A stretch of 64,000 nucleotides of DNA from CBDDFS01 sp965227255 (GCA_965227255.1 CBDDFS010000001.1:388888-452887), one strand, 5' to 3'. Positions 16,041 through 25,147 are shown, counted from the first letter of the stretch. Numbers and translations are program-made. The notes: a model not told the origin generated them from the letters alone.

Positions 16041-19000
16041 TTATTCTTCAAGTGAAATGTTCAGTCCCAATCCTCTCAATTCATGCAACAATACATTGAA
16101 TGATTCCGGAATTCCTGGCTTCGGCATTACCTCGCCTTTCACAATTGCCTCGTAAGCCTTCGATCTTCCCTGAACATCATCAGACTTGATCGTAAGGATT
16201 TCCTGAAGGATGTTCGCAGCTCCGAATGCTTCAAGAGCCCATACCTCCATTTCACCGAATCGCTGTCCACCAAACTGTGCCTTACCACCCAGTGGTTGCT
16301 GAGTAATAAGTGAGTAAGGTCCAATGGATCTCGCATGCATTTTATCGTCAACCATGTGACCCAGCTTCAACATGTAGATAATTCCTACCGTAGCTGGCTG
16401 ATCAAATTTCTCACCGGTACCACCATCGAAAAGATGTGTTCTTCCATATCTTGGAACTCCGGCTTTGTCGGTATACTCATTAATCTGATCCAATGTAGCA
16501 CCGTCGAAAATTGGAGTTGAGAATTTCATTCCAAGTTTCTCACCGGCCCATCCAAGAACAGTTTCATAGATCTGTCCAAGGTTCATCCTCGATGGTACAC
16601 CCAATGGGTTCAATACAATGTCAACCGGTGTGCCGTCATCAAGGAATGGCATATCCTCCTGACGAACAATTCTAGCCACAATACCTTTGTTACCGTGACG
16701 TCCGGCCATCTTATCACCTACCTTCAGTTTTCTTTTCTTAGCAAGGTAAACCTTAGCCATTTTGATGATTCCTGTTGGAAGCTCATCACCTACTGAAAGG
16801 GCATATTTCTCTCTTTTGTAATATCCAAGAATCTCTGTCGCTTTCAAGTTGTAGTTGTGGAACAACTGCTTGATAAGCTTGTTCTTGTCATCATCTCTTG
16901 TCCAGTTTGAAGGATCTACAATAGAGTAGTCTTCAATACCCTGAAGAACTTTTACAGAATACTTCGTTCCTTTCGGAATGATTTCTTCATTGTAGAAGTT
17001 GTTTACACCCGGACAAGATTTTCCACTTACAAGTGAATAAAGTTTCTCAACAAGTCTGGTCTTCAATTCGGCCATATCCTTGTTGAACTTCTCATCCATC
17101 TTGGCAAGAAGATTTTTCTCTTCAGCCCTGGCCTTTCTGTCTTTGATGGCTCTGGCGAAAAGTTTCTTGTCGATTACAACGCCTTTAACTGATGGAGAAA
17201 CCTTCAATGAAGCATCCTTCACATCACCGGCTTTGTCACCGAAGATGGCTCTCAGAAGTTTTTCTTCAGGAGTTGGATCTGTCTCACCTTTAGGTGTGAT
17301 CTTTCCAATAATGATATCTCCTTCCTTAACTTCAGCTCCAATTCTGATCAGTCCGTTTTCGTCAAGATCTTTAGTAGCTTCTTCAGAAACATTTGGAATA
17401 TCATTTGTCAGTTCTTCAACTCCTCTTTTCGTGTCTCTTACTTCAAGTGAGTATTCTTCAACATGAATAGAAGTAAACCAATCTTCTCTTACAACCTTTT
17501 CAGAAATCACAATGGCATCCTCGAAGTTGTAACCTTTCCATGGCATGAAGGCCACTTTCAGGTTTCTACCCAGAGCAAGCTCTCCATCCTGTGTGGCAAA
17601 ACCTTCACAAAGAACCTGTCCTTTTGTTACTTTCTGACCTTTCTTAACGATCGGACGAATATTAACCGAAGTACTTTGATTCGTCTTCTGGAACTTAGTC
17701 AATCTATACGTCTTGTACTCATCGCTGAAGCTCACCAACTGGTCACCCTCAGTCTGCTTGTACTTGATCACAATCTCATTCGCATCAACACTGTCAACAA
17801 CTCCGTCGCCTTCAGCATTGATCAATACTCTTGAGTCAACGGCCACTTGCTCTTCAAGACCTGTACCTACGATTGGAGATTCAGGTTGAAGAAGCGGAAC
17901 GGCCTGACGCTGCATGTTAGATCCCATCAGAGCCCTGTTCGCATCATCGTGCTCAAGGAAAGGAATCAACGAAGCCGCAATCGAAGCGATCTGGTTTGGA
18001 GAAACGTCCATCAAAGTGATCTCTTTCGGCTCTACAACCGGGAAGTCACCTTCATAACGCGCTTTAACTCTGTCAGTTTCGAAGTTACCCTTGTCATCTA
18101 CCTTGGCATTTGCCTGAGCAATGGTCTGCATGTCTTCCTCTTCAGCACTCAAATACGTGATGTCTGATTTGGCAAGACTTACTTTTCCTTCTTTAACTTT
18201 TCTATATGGTGTCTCGATGAAGCCAAGTCTGTTCACTTTGGCATATACACAAAGTGATGAGATCAGTCCAATGTTCGGACCTTCCGGTGTTTCAATCGGA
18301 CAAAGTCGACCGTAGTGAGTATAGTGAACATCCCTTACCTCGAAACCGGCTCTTTCTCTCGAAAGACCACCAGGTCCAAGTGCCGACATCCTTCTTTTGT
18401 GCGTGATCTCAGCCAATGGATTCGTCTGATCCATAAACTGGCTCAACTGGTTTGTTCCGAAGAATGAGTTGATCACAGACGACAAAGTCTTGGCATTGAT
18501 AAGATCAGCCGGAGTAAAGACTTCATTGTCTCTCACATTCATTCTCTCACGGATCGTTCTTGCCATTCTGGCCAGACCCACACCGAATTGATTGTTCAAC
18601 TGCTCACCTACTGTTCTTACCCTTCTGTTACTCAAGTGATCGATATCATCGATATCAGCTTTAGAGTTGATAAGTTCGATCAAATACTTGATGATAGAGA
18701 TGATGTCTTCTTTTGTAAGAATCTTAATATCCTGATCAATCTCCAGATTCAGTTTCTTGTTGATTCTGTATCTACCTACTTCACCAAGATCGTATCTCTG
18801 CTCAGAGAAGAATAGTTTATCAATTACTCCTCTTGCAGTCTCCTCGTCCGGTGGCTCAGAATTTCTAAGCTGACGATAAATATGTTCAACTGCTTCTTTC
18901 TCAGAGTTTGACGGATCCTTCTGAAGTGTGTTATAAATAATGGCGAAATCAGCCGTATTAATATTCTCCTTGTGAAGGATAATATTCTTGGCACCTGATT

Positions 19001-19871
19001 CAACGATCATTTCGATATGCTCATTTTCTAGGATAGTATCCCTGTCAAGAATCACTTCGTTACGTTCGATAGAAACAACTTCACCCGTATCTTCATCCAC
19101 GAAGTCTTCAACCCAGGTCTTAAGGACACGTGCTGCAAGTTTTCGTCCCATGACCTTTTTAAGACCTGATTTAGATACTTTCACATTGTCGGCCAAATCG
19201 AAGATATCGAGGATGTCCTTATCAAACTCGTATCCAATGGCTCTCAATAGTGTTGTTACAGGTAACTTTTTCTTTCTGTCGATGTAAGCATACATCACAG
19301 AGTTGATATCTGTGGCGAATTCAATCCAAGATCCTTTAAAAGGAATTACCCTGGCTGAATAAAGCTTCGTACCATTTGCGTGTCTGCTCTGGCTAAAGAA
19401 TACACCAGGAGATCTGTGCAACTGAGAAACGATCACTCTTTCCGCACCGTTGATCACAAATGTTCCCTTTGGTGTCATATAAGGGATGGTTCCCAGATAT
19501 ACATCCTGAACAATGGTTTCGAAATCTTCGTGCTCTGGATCTGTACAGTACAGCTTCAGTTTAGCCTTCAAAGGAACTGAGTAGCTCAGTCCTCTTTCAA
19601 TACATTCAGCAATCGTGTAACGAGGTGGATCAATAAAGTAATCCAGGAACTCAAGTACGAATTGATTTCTAGCATCAGTAATAGGGAAATTCTCACTGAA
19701 TACCCTGTAGAGACCTTCTTCTACTCTGTTTTCCGGAGTAGTCTCTAACTGGAAGAAATCCTGAAAAGATTTTAATTGAATATCCAGGAAATCCGGATAT
19801 ATCAGTTTATTTTTTATAGAACCGAAGTTGACCCTTTCAGCTCTTTTATTTTTTGCAGCAGTTGCAGCCAT
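16041..19871 (-). CDS. rpoB: DNA-directed RNA polymerase subunit beta
   Basis: Beta subunit, 1276 residues. Typical blocks are the rifampicin-region sequence FFGTNQLSQFMDQTNPLAEITHKRR, the segment RDVHYTHYGRLCPIETPEGPN, and the C-terminal clamp region GGKAQFGGQRFGEMEVWALEA. Residues at the usual rifampicin contact positions look wild type (SQFMDQ, THKRR). It starts 108 bases after rplL, with a stem-loop in the spacer that could set its level relative to the ribosomal proteins. Length is close to that of other Bacteroidota beta subunits. Confidence 0.98.
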   Translation of the reverse strand: MAATAAKNKRAERVNFGSIKNKLIYPDFLDIQLKSFQDFFQLETTPENRVEEGLYRVFSENFPITDARNQFVLEFLDYFIDPPRYTIAECIERGLSYSVPLKAKLKLYCTDPEHEDFETIVQDVYLGTIPYMTPKGTFVINGAERVIVSQLHRSPGVFFSQSRHANGTKLYSARVIPFKGSWIEFATDINSVMYAYIDRKKKLPVTTLLRAIGYEFDKDILDIFDLADNVKVSKSGLKKVMGRKLAARVLKTWVEDFVDEDTGEVVSIERNEVILDRDTILENEHIEMIVESGAKNIILHKENINTADFAIIYNTLQKDPSNSEKEAVEHIYRQLRNSEPPDEETARGVIDKLFFSEQRYDLGEVGRYRINKKLNLEIDQDIKILTKEDIISIIKYLIELINSKADIDDIDHLSNRRVRTVGEQLNNQFGVGLARMARTIRERMNVRDNEVFTPADLINAKTLSSVINSFFGTNQLSQFMDQTNPLAEITHKRRMSALGPGGLSRERAGFEVRDVHYTHYGRLCPIETPEGPNIGLISSLCVYAKVNRLGFIETPYRKVKEGKVSLAKSDITYLSAEEEDMQTIAQANAKVDDKGNFETDRVKARYEGDFPVVEPKEITLMDVSPNQIASIAASLIPFLEHDDANRALMGSNMQRQAVPLLQPESPIVGTGLEEQVAVDSRVLINAEGDGVVDSVDANEIVIKYKQTEGDQLVSFSDEYKTYRLTKFQKTNQSTSVNIRPIVKKGQKVTKGQVLCEGFATQDGELALGRNLKVAFMPWKGYNFEDAIVISEKVVREDWFTSIHVEEYSLEVRDTKRGVEELTNDIPNVSEEATKDLDENGLIRIGAEVKEGDIIIGKITPKGETDPTPEEKLLRAIFGDKAGDVKDASLKVSPSVKGVVIDKKLFARAIKDRKARAEEKNLLAKMDEKFNKDMAELKTRLVEKLYSLVSGKSCPGVNNFYNEEIIPKGTKYSVKVLQGIEDYSIVDPSNWTRDDDKNKLIKQLFHNYNLKATEILGYYKREKYALSVGDELPTGIIKMAKVYLAKKRKLKVGDKMAGRHGNKGIVARIVRQEDMPFLDDGTPVDIVLNPLGVPSRMNLGQIYETVLGWAGEKLGMKFSTPIFDGATLDQINEYTDKAGVPRYGRTHLFDGGTGEKFDQPATVGIIYMLKLGHMVDDKMHARSIGPYSLITQQPLGGKAQFGGQRFGEMEVWALEAFGAANILQEILTIKSDDVQGRSKAYEAIVKGEVMPKPGIPESFNVLLHELRGLGLNISLEE

Positions 19872-19907
19872 TAAAGGAACGTTTTGATTAACAATACGAA
19901 AAATGCA

Positions 19908-19945
19908 AAAAAGGCTTAGCCCCGAGCCAATCCTGACTCGGGGTT
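19908..19945 (-). terminator. rplL-rpoB intercistronic stem-loop (attenuator-like)
   Basis: On the minus strand CCCCGAG pairs with CTCGGGG around a 10-base loop. A TTTTTT run follows 8 bases after the stem, so it may be a leaky terminator. It sits where enterobacteria carry the rplL-rpoB attenuator. Confidence 0.6.
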
Positions 19946-19979
19946 AAACCATCAATTATATTGAAGAGGAGACGTCGTC

Positions 19980-20360
19980 TTACTTAAGTTCAACTTCCGC
20001 TCCTGCTTCCTCTAGTTGTTTTTTGAGTGCTTCAGCTTCGTCTTTAGCAACACCTTCCTTAATTGGCTTAGGTGCACCATCAACTAAGTCTTTGGCCTCT
20101 TTAAGTCCCAATCCAGTAAGTTCTTTTACAAGCTTAACAACAGCAAGCTTAGAACCTCCAGCGTTAGAAAGAATTACATCAAACTCAGATTTTTCCTCTG
20201 CAGCAGCGCCGTCGCCACCACCAGCAGCAGGACCTGCAACTGCAACAGCAGCAGCAGCTGGTTCGATGCCATACTCGTCCTTCAAGATTGAAGCTAACTC
20301 ATTTACATCCTTAACAGATAGACTTACTAGCTGATCTGCTAATTCTTTCAATTCGGCCAT
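19980..20360 (-). CDS. rplL: 50S ribosomal protein L7/L12
   Basis: Stalk protein bL12, 126 residues. It has an N-terminal dimerisation region (MAELKELADQLVSLSVKDVN), an Ala/Gly-rich hinge (about 35-55) and the C-terminal factor-binding domain with KLAVVKLVKELTGLGLKEAK and KPIKEGVAKDEAEALKKQLE. It recruits GTPase factors such as EF-Tu, encoded in the same cluster. It is 56 bases downstream of rplJ, in the usual order L10-L7/L12. Confidence 0.98.
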   Translation of the reverse strand: MAELKELADQLVSLSVKDVNELASILKDEYGIEPAAAAVAVAGPAAGGGDGAAAEEKSEFDVILSNAGGSKLAVVKLVKELTGLGLKEAKDLVDGAPKPIKEGVAKDEAEALKKQLEEAGAEVELK

Positions 20361-20416
20361 TTTAATTGGTTTTTATACAGTTATTATTGAATATATATTG
20401 ATAGAGTGCGTACAAA

Positions 20417-20938
20417 TTAGTTTTCCCTCTCACCAAGGGTCTTAACAATTCCAGCGATTGTCTGTGATCCCGACTGCAAAGCAGAAACCACATTTTTCGC
20501 AGGCGACTGGAGCAACGTAATGATCTCTCCAATCAACTCATCCTTAGATTTCAGTGTAGCGAGAACGTCAAGTTGATCATCTCCGATATAGAAAGACTCA
20601 TCGATGTAAGCTCCTTTAAGGATAGGCTTATCGTTTTTCTTTCTAAACTCCTTGATCAACTTAGCGGGAGCATTTCCCACCTCTGAAGTCATTATAGATG
20701 TATTTCCTTTTAGCGTAACATAAAAAGGTTCGTAATCCGCCTCAACATTTTCCAATGCCTTCTTGAGGAGGGTATTTTTTACAACCTGAAGTTTAACTCC
20801 CTTATTATGGGCAAGTCTCCTCAGTTTAGAAGTCGTTTCAGCATCCAGGGCCGAAATATCTGACAGGTAGATAACATTGTTATCACTTATCGTTTGCTCA
20901 AGAGCTTTGATTTCCTGTTGTTTTTCTTCTCTTGTCAT
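20417..20938 (-). CDS. rplJ: 50S ribosomal protein L10
   Basis: Stalk base protein uL10, 173 residues. The N-terminal rRNA-binding domain includes VIYLSDISALDAETTSKLRR and GVKLQVVKNTLLKKAL; a C-terminal helix (about 150-173) is expected to bind L7/L12 dimers. It is preceded by rplA with an 11-base gap. In other bacteria L10 with L7/L12 represses its own messenger; no leader structure for this was identified here. Confidence 0.97.
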   Translation of the reverse strand: MTREEKQQEIKALEQTISDNNVIYLSDISALDAETTSKLRRLAHNKGVKLQVVKNTLLKKALENVEADYEPFYVTLKGNTSIMTSEVGNAPAKLIKEFRKKNDKPILKGAYIDESFYIGDDQLDVLATLKSKDELIGEIITLLQSPAKNVVSALQSGSQTIAGIVKTLGEREN

Positions 20939-20949
20939 TTCTTTCTGTT

Positions 20950-21645
20950 TTAAGCTGAGAATGATTTAGTCTGAACTTTTACTCCAGGACTCATTGTAGA
21001 TGACAAAGTCACGCTCTGAACATAAGTCCCTTTAGATGAAGTAGGCTTCAATCTCAAAATTGTCGACATCATTTCGTTCACATTATCCTTCAGTTTGTCT
21101 GCATCGAACGATGCTCTACCAACTGTAGAATGAATGATTCCATATTTGTCAACTTTGAAATCAACCTTACCGGCTTTAATTTCCGTTACCGCTTTACCAA
21201 TGTCCATAGTAACAGTTCCAGACTTAGGATTTGGCATCAAACCTCTTGGTCCAAGAACCTTACCCAAAGCACCAACTTTACCCATCACACTCGGCATCGT
21301 TACGATAACATCAACGTCAGTCCATCCTCCTTTGATCTTCTCAACAAATTCGTCAAGTCCTACGAAATCAGCACCGGCTTCCTTGGCCTCATCCTCCTTA
21401 TCTGGAGTAACAAGAGCAAGAACCTTAACTGATTTACCAACTCCATGAGGAAGAGCTACGGTACCTCTTACCATTTGATTCGCTTTTCTTGGATCCACAC
21501 CCAACTTCACATCGATATCAACTGAAGCATCGAACTTCGTCTTTGTGATATCTTTCAAGATCTGTGTGGCTTCCTCAAGCCCATATACTTCCTGCTGATT
21601 ATATCTTTCAGCAGCAGCTTTTTGATTTTTTGTTAACCTCGCCAT
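20950..21645 (-). CDS. rplA: 50S ribosomal protein L1
   Basis: Protein uL1, 231 residues, of the L1 stalk that moves deacylated tRNA out of the ribosome. Recognisable parts are KFDASVDIDVKLGVDPRKAN near the N-terminus, VMGKVGALGKVLGPRGLMPN in the centre and the C-terminal VQSVTLSSTMSPGVKV. It is 10 bases after rplK, the usual L11-L1 pairing, in which L1 often regulates the pair by feedback. Confidence 0.97.
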   Translation of the reverse strand: MARLTKNQKAAAERYNQQEVYGLEEATQILKDITKTKFDASVDIDVKLGVDPRKANQMVRGTVALPHGVGKSVKVLALVTPDKEDEAKEAGADFVGLDEFVEKIKGGWTDVDVIVTMPSVMGKVGALGKVLGPRGLMPNPKSGTVTMDIGKAVTEIKAGKVDFKVDKYGIIHSTVGRASFDADKLKDNVNEMMSTILRLKPTSSKGTYVQSVTLSSTMSPGVKVQTKSFSA

Positions 21646-21655
21646 AATTCCTCAA

Positions 21656-22093
21656 TTAAAAAGGAGCTGCTCCTTTAATAGTTATTCCCATACTTCTGGC
21701 AGTTCCGGCAACCATTCTCATGGCAGATTCAACTTCGAAACAGTTCAAATCCTGCATCTTGTCCTCTGCAATAGTTCTTACCTGGTCCCAACCAACTTTC
21801 GCAACTTTCATCCTGTTTGGTTCGGATGAGCCCGATTTAATTTTGGCAGCTTGCAACAATTGAACAGCTACCGGTGGAGTCTTGATTATAAAATCGAAAG
21901 ACTTGTCAGAATATACCGTAATGATAACAGGTAGTACCTGTCCGGCTTTGTCCTGGGTTCTTCCGTTAAATTGCTTACAGAACTCCATTATATTCACTCC
22001 CTTTGCACCAAGTGCTGGTCCAACCGGAGGAGATGGGTTTGCCGCTCCACCTCTGATCTGCAATTTGATTAATCCACTTACTTCTTTAGCCAT
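21656..22093 (-). CDS. rplK: 50S ribosomal protein L11
   Basis: Protein uL11, 145 residues, which binds the GTPase-associated region of 23S rRNA and helps activate RelA-type stress signalling. Diagnostic sequence includes GGAANPSPPVGPALGAKGVN in the N-terminal domain and the C-terminal AMRMVAGTARSMGITIKG. It follows nusG by 22 bases. Confidence 0.98.
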   Translation of the reverse strand: MAKEVSGLIKLQIRGGAANPSPPVGPALGAKGVNIMEFCKQFNGRTQDKAGQVLPVIITVYSDKSFDFIIKTPPVAVQLLQAAKIKSGSSEPNRMKVAKVGWDQVRTIAEDKMQDLNCFEVESAMRMVAGTARSMGITIKGAAPF

Positions 22094-22115
22094 GGCTATT
22101 TATTAATCCTTGTTA

Positions 22116-22667
22116 TTATGATTCTTTTTCTACTTGAAGAAAGCTCAACTCCAATGGTTGTTTTCTACCGAAAATCTTAACCATCACCTCGAGTTTCTTT
22201 TTCTCCTCGTTTATTTTCTCAATACTGCCGGAAAAACCATTGAAAGGACCATCGATCACTTTCACCGTTTCTCCAACGATATAAGGAATGTTCAATTCCT
22301 CTTCACTTTCGGCCAATTCATCGACCTTACCAAGGATTCTGTTCACCTCACTCTGGCGCATTGGAAGCGGATCGCCACCTTTTTCGGCACCCAGAAATCC
22401 GATAACTCCGTTCACACCACGTATAATGTGTGGAACTTCACCCGTCAGTTCAGCTTCGATCAGTATGTAACCCGGAAAGAAGCTCCTTTCCTTACTGATT
22501 TTCTTGCCATTTCTGATCTGGTAGATTTTCTCAGTCGGGATAAGAACTTTAGAAACAAAATCGGAAAGACCGCTGCGTGCGATTTCATCTTCGATGTAAT
22601 CACGCACCTTCTTTTCTTTGCCACTAATGGCTCTCACAACATACCAGTGTTTTCCGTTTTCTGCCAT
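22116..22667 (-). CDS. nusG: Transcription termination/antitermination factor NusG
   Basis: NusG, 183 residues, couples RNA polymerase to Rho and to the ribosome. The NGN domain covers about 1-115 (KHWYVVRAISGKEKKVRDYI; SFFPGYILIEAELTGEVPHI). The KOW domain is at the end (YIVGETVKVIDGPFNGFSGS). It is 7 bases downstream of secE, the standard secE-nusG pair. Confidence 0.97.
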   Translation of the reverse strand: MAENGKHWYVVRAISGKEKKVRDYIEDEIARSGLSDFVSKVLIPTEKIYQIRNGKKISKERSFFPGYILIEAELTGEVPHIIRGVNGVIGFLGAEKGGDPLPMRQSEVNRILGKVDELAESEEELNIPYIVGETVKVIDGPFNGFSGSIEKINEEKKKLEVMVKIFGRKQPLELSFLQVEKES

Positions 22668-22674
22668 TCCTATC

Positions 22675-22869
22675 TTATGAGAAATTCTTGTATATCAATT
22701 CCATTAAATTGTTAAAGGAGAAGTCCATAACAAAAATCAACAGGGCAATAATGATGGAAGCAACAAATACAACCACACCACTGCTCTGAAGTTCTTTCCA
22801 AGTTGGCCAAGATACCTTGTGCATCAACTCGTCATATGACTCCTCTATATATGTCCTAATTTTCGACAT
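22675..22869 (-). CDS. secE: Preprotein translocase subunit SecE
   Basis: SecE of 64 residues, the short single-helix form. An amphipathic N-terminal part contains YDELMHKVSWPTWKELQSS, typical of SecE, followed by one membrane helix (about 32-52). It stabilises SecY in the Sec channel. It lies between tRNA-Trp and nusG. Confidence 0.95.
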   Translation of the reverse strand: MSKIRTYIEESYDELMHKVSWPTWKELQSSGVVVFVASIIIALLIFVMDFSFNNLMELIYKNFS

Positions 22870-22888
22870 CCCTCTTTTTCAATAATTG

Positions 22889-22961
22889 CACGGGTGGAGA
22901 GACTCGAACTCCCAGCCAATGGTTTTGGAGACCACTACTCTACCAATTGAGCTACACCCGT
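22889..22961 (-). tRNA. tRNA-Trp (CCA)
   Basis: The 73-base cloverleaf has a seven-pair acceptor stem (ACGGGTG/CACCCGT), anticodon loop CTCCAAA and T-loop GTTCGAGTC. The 3' CCA is not encoded. It lies between tuf and secE, as in many bacteria. Confidence 0.96.
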
Positions 22962-23014
22962 AATTGACCACAGAAGGAGGCACTAAGGCCTCCGTCCATG
23001 ATTCAAATAGTCAA

Positions 23015-24202
23015 TTACTTTATAATCTCAGTAACCTGACCGGCACCAACTGTTCTACCACCTTCTCTGATAGCAAACCTAAGACCTTTGTTAAGGGCTA
23101 CAGGCACGATCAACTTAACAGTGATTGATACGTTGTCACCAGGCATTACCATTTCTCTACCTTCTTCTAGGAAGATCTCACCTGTAACGTCAGTCGTTCT
23201 CAAGTAGAACTGTGGACGATACTTGTTGTGGAATGGCGTATGACGGCCACCTTCTTCTTTCTTAAGGATATAAACCTCAGCTTTGAACTCAGTGTGAGGA
23301 GTGATTGATCCAGGCTTGGCAATTACCATACCTCTGCTGATATCAGTCTTCTCAATACCTCTCAACAACAAACCTACGTTGTCACCAGCTTCTCCTCTAT
23401 CCAAAATCTTTCTGAACATCTCAACACCAGTTACAACTGATTTTTGATCTTCGTCACCCATACCCATGATCTGAACTTCATCACCTGAGTTGATAACACC
23501 TGATTCAATTCTTCCAGTAGCAACAGTACCTCTACCTGTAATAGAGAATACATCCTCAACCGGCATTAAGAAATCCTTGTCAACTTCTCTTGGAGGAATT
23601 TCAATGTAGTTATCAACTGCATCCATCAATTCTTTTACAGTGTTAACCCATTTTTCTTCTCCGTTAAGAGCACCTAGAGCAGAACCCTGGATGATTGGAG
23701 CGTTGTCTCCATCATACTCATAGAATGAAAGAAGTTCTCTGATCTCCATTTCAACTAGTTCAAGAAGTTCAGCATCGTCAACCATGTCCACTTTGTTCAT
23801 GAAAACAACAATTCGTGGAACACCTACCTGACGACCCAAAAGGATGTGCTCTCTTGTCTGTGGCATAGGACCATCAGTCGCAGCAACAACCAAGATCGCT
23901 CCGTCCATCTGAGCAGCACCCGTTACCATGTTCTTTACGTAATCAGCGTGACCTGGACAGTCAACGTGAGCGTAGTGACGGTTAGCAGTTTGATACTCAA
24001 CGTGAGCAGTGTTAATTGTGATACCCCTTTCTTTTTCTTCAGGAGCGTTATCGATAGACGCGAAATCTTTAACCTCTGCCAATCCCTGCTCGGCAAGAAC
24101 CTTTGTAATTGCAGCTGTCAAAGTCGTCTTTCCGTGGTCAACGTGACCAATTGTACCTATATTAAGGTGTGGTTTTGACCGGTCAAATGTTTCCTTAGCC
24201 AT
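23015..24202 (-). CDS. tuf: Elongation factor Tu
   Basis: EF-Tu, 395 residues, delivers aminoacyl-tRNA to the ribosome. GTPase motifs are intact: GHVDHGKTT (P-loop), the switch I region EKERGITINTAHVEYQT, DCPGHADYV and NKVDMVDDAEL. Domains 2 and 3 follow, with MPVEDVFSITGRGTVATGRI and the C-terminal EGGRTVGAGQVTEIIK. It stands between tRNA-Thr and tRNA-Trp; the tRNA genes are probably processed from the same transcript. Confidence 0.98.
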   Translation of the reverse strand: MAKETFDRSKPHLNIGTIGHVDHGKTTLTAAITKVLAEQGLAEVKDFASIDNAPEEKERGITINTAHVEYQTANRHYAHVDCPGHADYVKNMVTGAAQMDGAILVVAATDGPMPQTREHILLGRQVGVPRIVVFMNKVDMVDDAELLELVEMEIRELLSFYEYDGDNAPIIQGSALGALNGEEKWVNTVKELMDAVDNYIEIPPREVDKDFLMPVEDVFSITGRGTVATGRIESGVINSGDEVQIMGMGDEDQKSVVTGVEMFRKILDRGEAGDNVGLLLRGIEKTDISRGMVIAKPGSITPHTEFKAEVYILKKEEGGRHTPFHNKYRPQFYLRTTDVTGEIFLEEGREMVMPGDNVSITVKLIVPVALNKGLRFAIREGGRTVGAGQVTEIIK

Positions 24203-24279
24203 GACTTATTTTAGTTTATTAGTATTTAAAGTTTAACAATTGTTTAATCTTCTATTTCTTCTCAATTTTTACATTGTTG

Positions 24280-24351
24280 AGCCAATGACGGGAATTGAAC
24301 CCGTGACCTCTTCCTTACCAAGGAAGCGCTCTACCTCTGAGCTACATCGGC
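24280..24351 (-). tRNA. tRNA-Thr (GGT)
   Basis: The 72-base cloverleaf has acceptor GCCGATG/CATTGGC, anticodon loop CTTGGTA and T-loop GTTCAATTC. It lies just upstream of tuf. Confidence 0.95.
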
Positions 24352-24446
24352 TAAATAATAGCTCAAATTTCCTAGAGCAAACTCGAATCAAAATCTCCCC
24401 CTATATATAAGGTAAGATTCCTCTCCGATTCACTCGCCATTTTTTG

Positions 24447-24520
24447 AGCGGGAAACGGGATTCGAACCCGCGACCCTCAGCTTGGAAGGCTGATGCTCTA
24501 GCCAACTGAGCTACTCCCGC
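24447..24520 (-). tRNA. tRNA-Gly (TCC)
   Basis: The 74-base cloverleaf has acceptor GCGGGAG/TTCCCGC, anticodon loop CTTCCAA and T-loop GTTCGAATC. Confidence 0.96.
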
Positions 24521-24529
24521 TTAAAAATG

Positions 24530-24611
24530 TGGGGAGAGCAGGATTCGAACCTACGAAGGCTTAGCCAACAGATTTACAGTCTGTCCTCGTTGACCGCTTG
24601 AGTATCTCCCC
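24530..24611 (-). tRNA. tRNA-Tyr (GTA)
   Basis: The 82-base class II tRNA has a long variable arm, acceptor GGGGAGA/TCTCCCC, anticodon GTA in loop CTGTAAA and discriminator A. Only 9 bases separate it from tRNA-Gly. Confidence 0.96.
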
Positions 24612-24635
24612 TACTCAAATTCTAAAAAGAACGAG

Positions 24636-24709
24636 AGCCGATGGAGGGATTCGAACCCCCGACCGGCTGATTACAAATCAGCTGCTCTGGCCAACTGAGC
24701 TACATCGGC
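24636..24709 (-). tRNA. tRNA-Thr (TGT)
   Basis: The 74-base cloverleaf has acceptor GCCGATG/CATCGGC, anticodon loop TTTGTAA and T-loop GTTCGAATC. It is the first tRNA after the promoter and a second threonine isoacceptor in the same cluster. Confidence 0.96.
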
Positions 24710-24723
24710 ATGAGCCTCAGGAC

Positions 24724-24745
24724 GTGAATTTTAACCAAAATTCAC
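24724..24745 (-). other. Perfect 9-bp inverted repeat in the tRNA-operon leader
   Basis: GTGAATTTT and AAAATTCAC flank an AACC loop, between the predicted transcription start and tRNA-Thr. There is no T-run, so it is more likely a leader hairpin or processing signal than a terminator. Confidence 0.5.
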
Positions 24746-24767
24746 ACCCCCCTTCAAAAAAGGTCTG

Positions 24768-24798
24768 CAAATGTATGAAAGATTTATTTATGTACAAA
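24768..24798 (-). promoter_or_regulatory. Promoter of the tRNA-tuf-secE-nusG cluster
   Basis: Minus strand: -33 TTTG (24798-24795), a 19-base spacer, and -7 TACATTTG (24775-24768), an exact fit to the Bacteroidota consensus. The predicted transcript start is near 24762, about 50 bases before the first tRNA. Confidence 0.8.
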
Positions 24799-24826
24799 CA
24801 AACGAAAGAGAAAAAAGACAAGGAAT

Positions 24827-25135
24827 TTATTGTACTCCCCAGACTTTCTCTTTTCTCTTTTTAAGCTGTCTTCTGAGAGCCTCTACAACATGGTCTGTTG
24901 CCTCCTCGAAAGTCTTGGCCGTCTTGGCAGCAAAGAGGTCGTTTCCAGGGATCATAAGTCGCATCTCAACCTCCTTATTTTCAACCGCATTATTGATTAG
25001 CTTCAATGTGGTCTGAGCTTCAATAATATTATCTGAAAGTTTTGCCAGTTTCTGAACTCTATTTGTGATGAATTCTTCAAGTTTGGTATCTGCATCAAAA
25101 TGAATAGAATGGATGGTTGTTTTTACTTCTGACAT
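24827..25135 (-). CDS. hpf: Ribosome hibernation-promoting factor (short HPF/RaiA family)
   Basis: Cytoplasmic protein of 102 residues of the HPF/YfiA family, which binds the 30S decoding region and inactivates ribosomes in stationary phase. The family pattern is visible: IHFDADTKLEEFITNRVQKL, the beta strands DNIIEAQTTLKLINNAVENK and VEMRLMIPGNDLFAAKTAKT, and the helix FEEATDHVVEALRRQLKKRK. It lacks the long-form C-terminal dimerisation domain. It lies 12 bases after xerC, so the two are probably co-transcribed. Confidence 0.92.
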   Translation of the reverse strand: MSEVKTTIHSIHFDADTKLEEFITNRVQKLAKLSDNIIEAQTTLKLINNAVENKEVEMRLMIPGNDLFAAKTAKTFEEATDHVVEALRRQLKKRKEKVWGVQ

Positions 25136-25147
25136 GACTATATGTAT

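Noticed and set aside
12701..19580. Many open frames on the plus strand across rpoC and rpoB
   Set aside because: They are all antisense to highly conserved RNA polymerase genes, with skewed compositions and no start signals.
24598..24864. Plus-strand open frame of 88 codons across the tRNA cluster
   Set aside because: It covers tRNA-Tyr and tRNA-Thr (antisense) and the hpf end; no protein-like composition.
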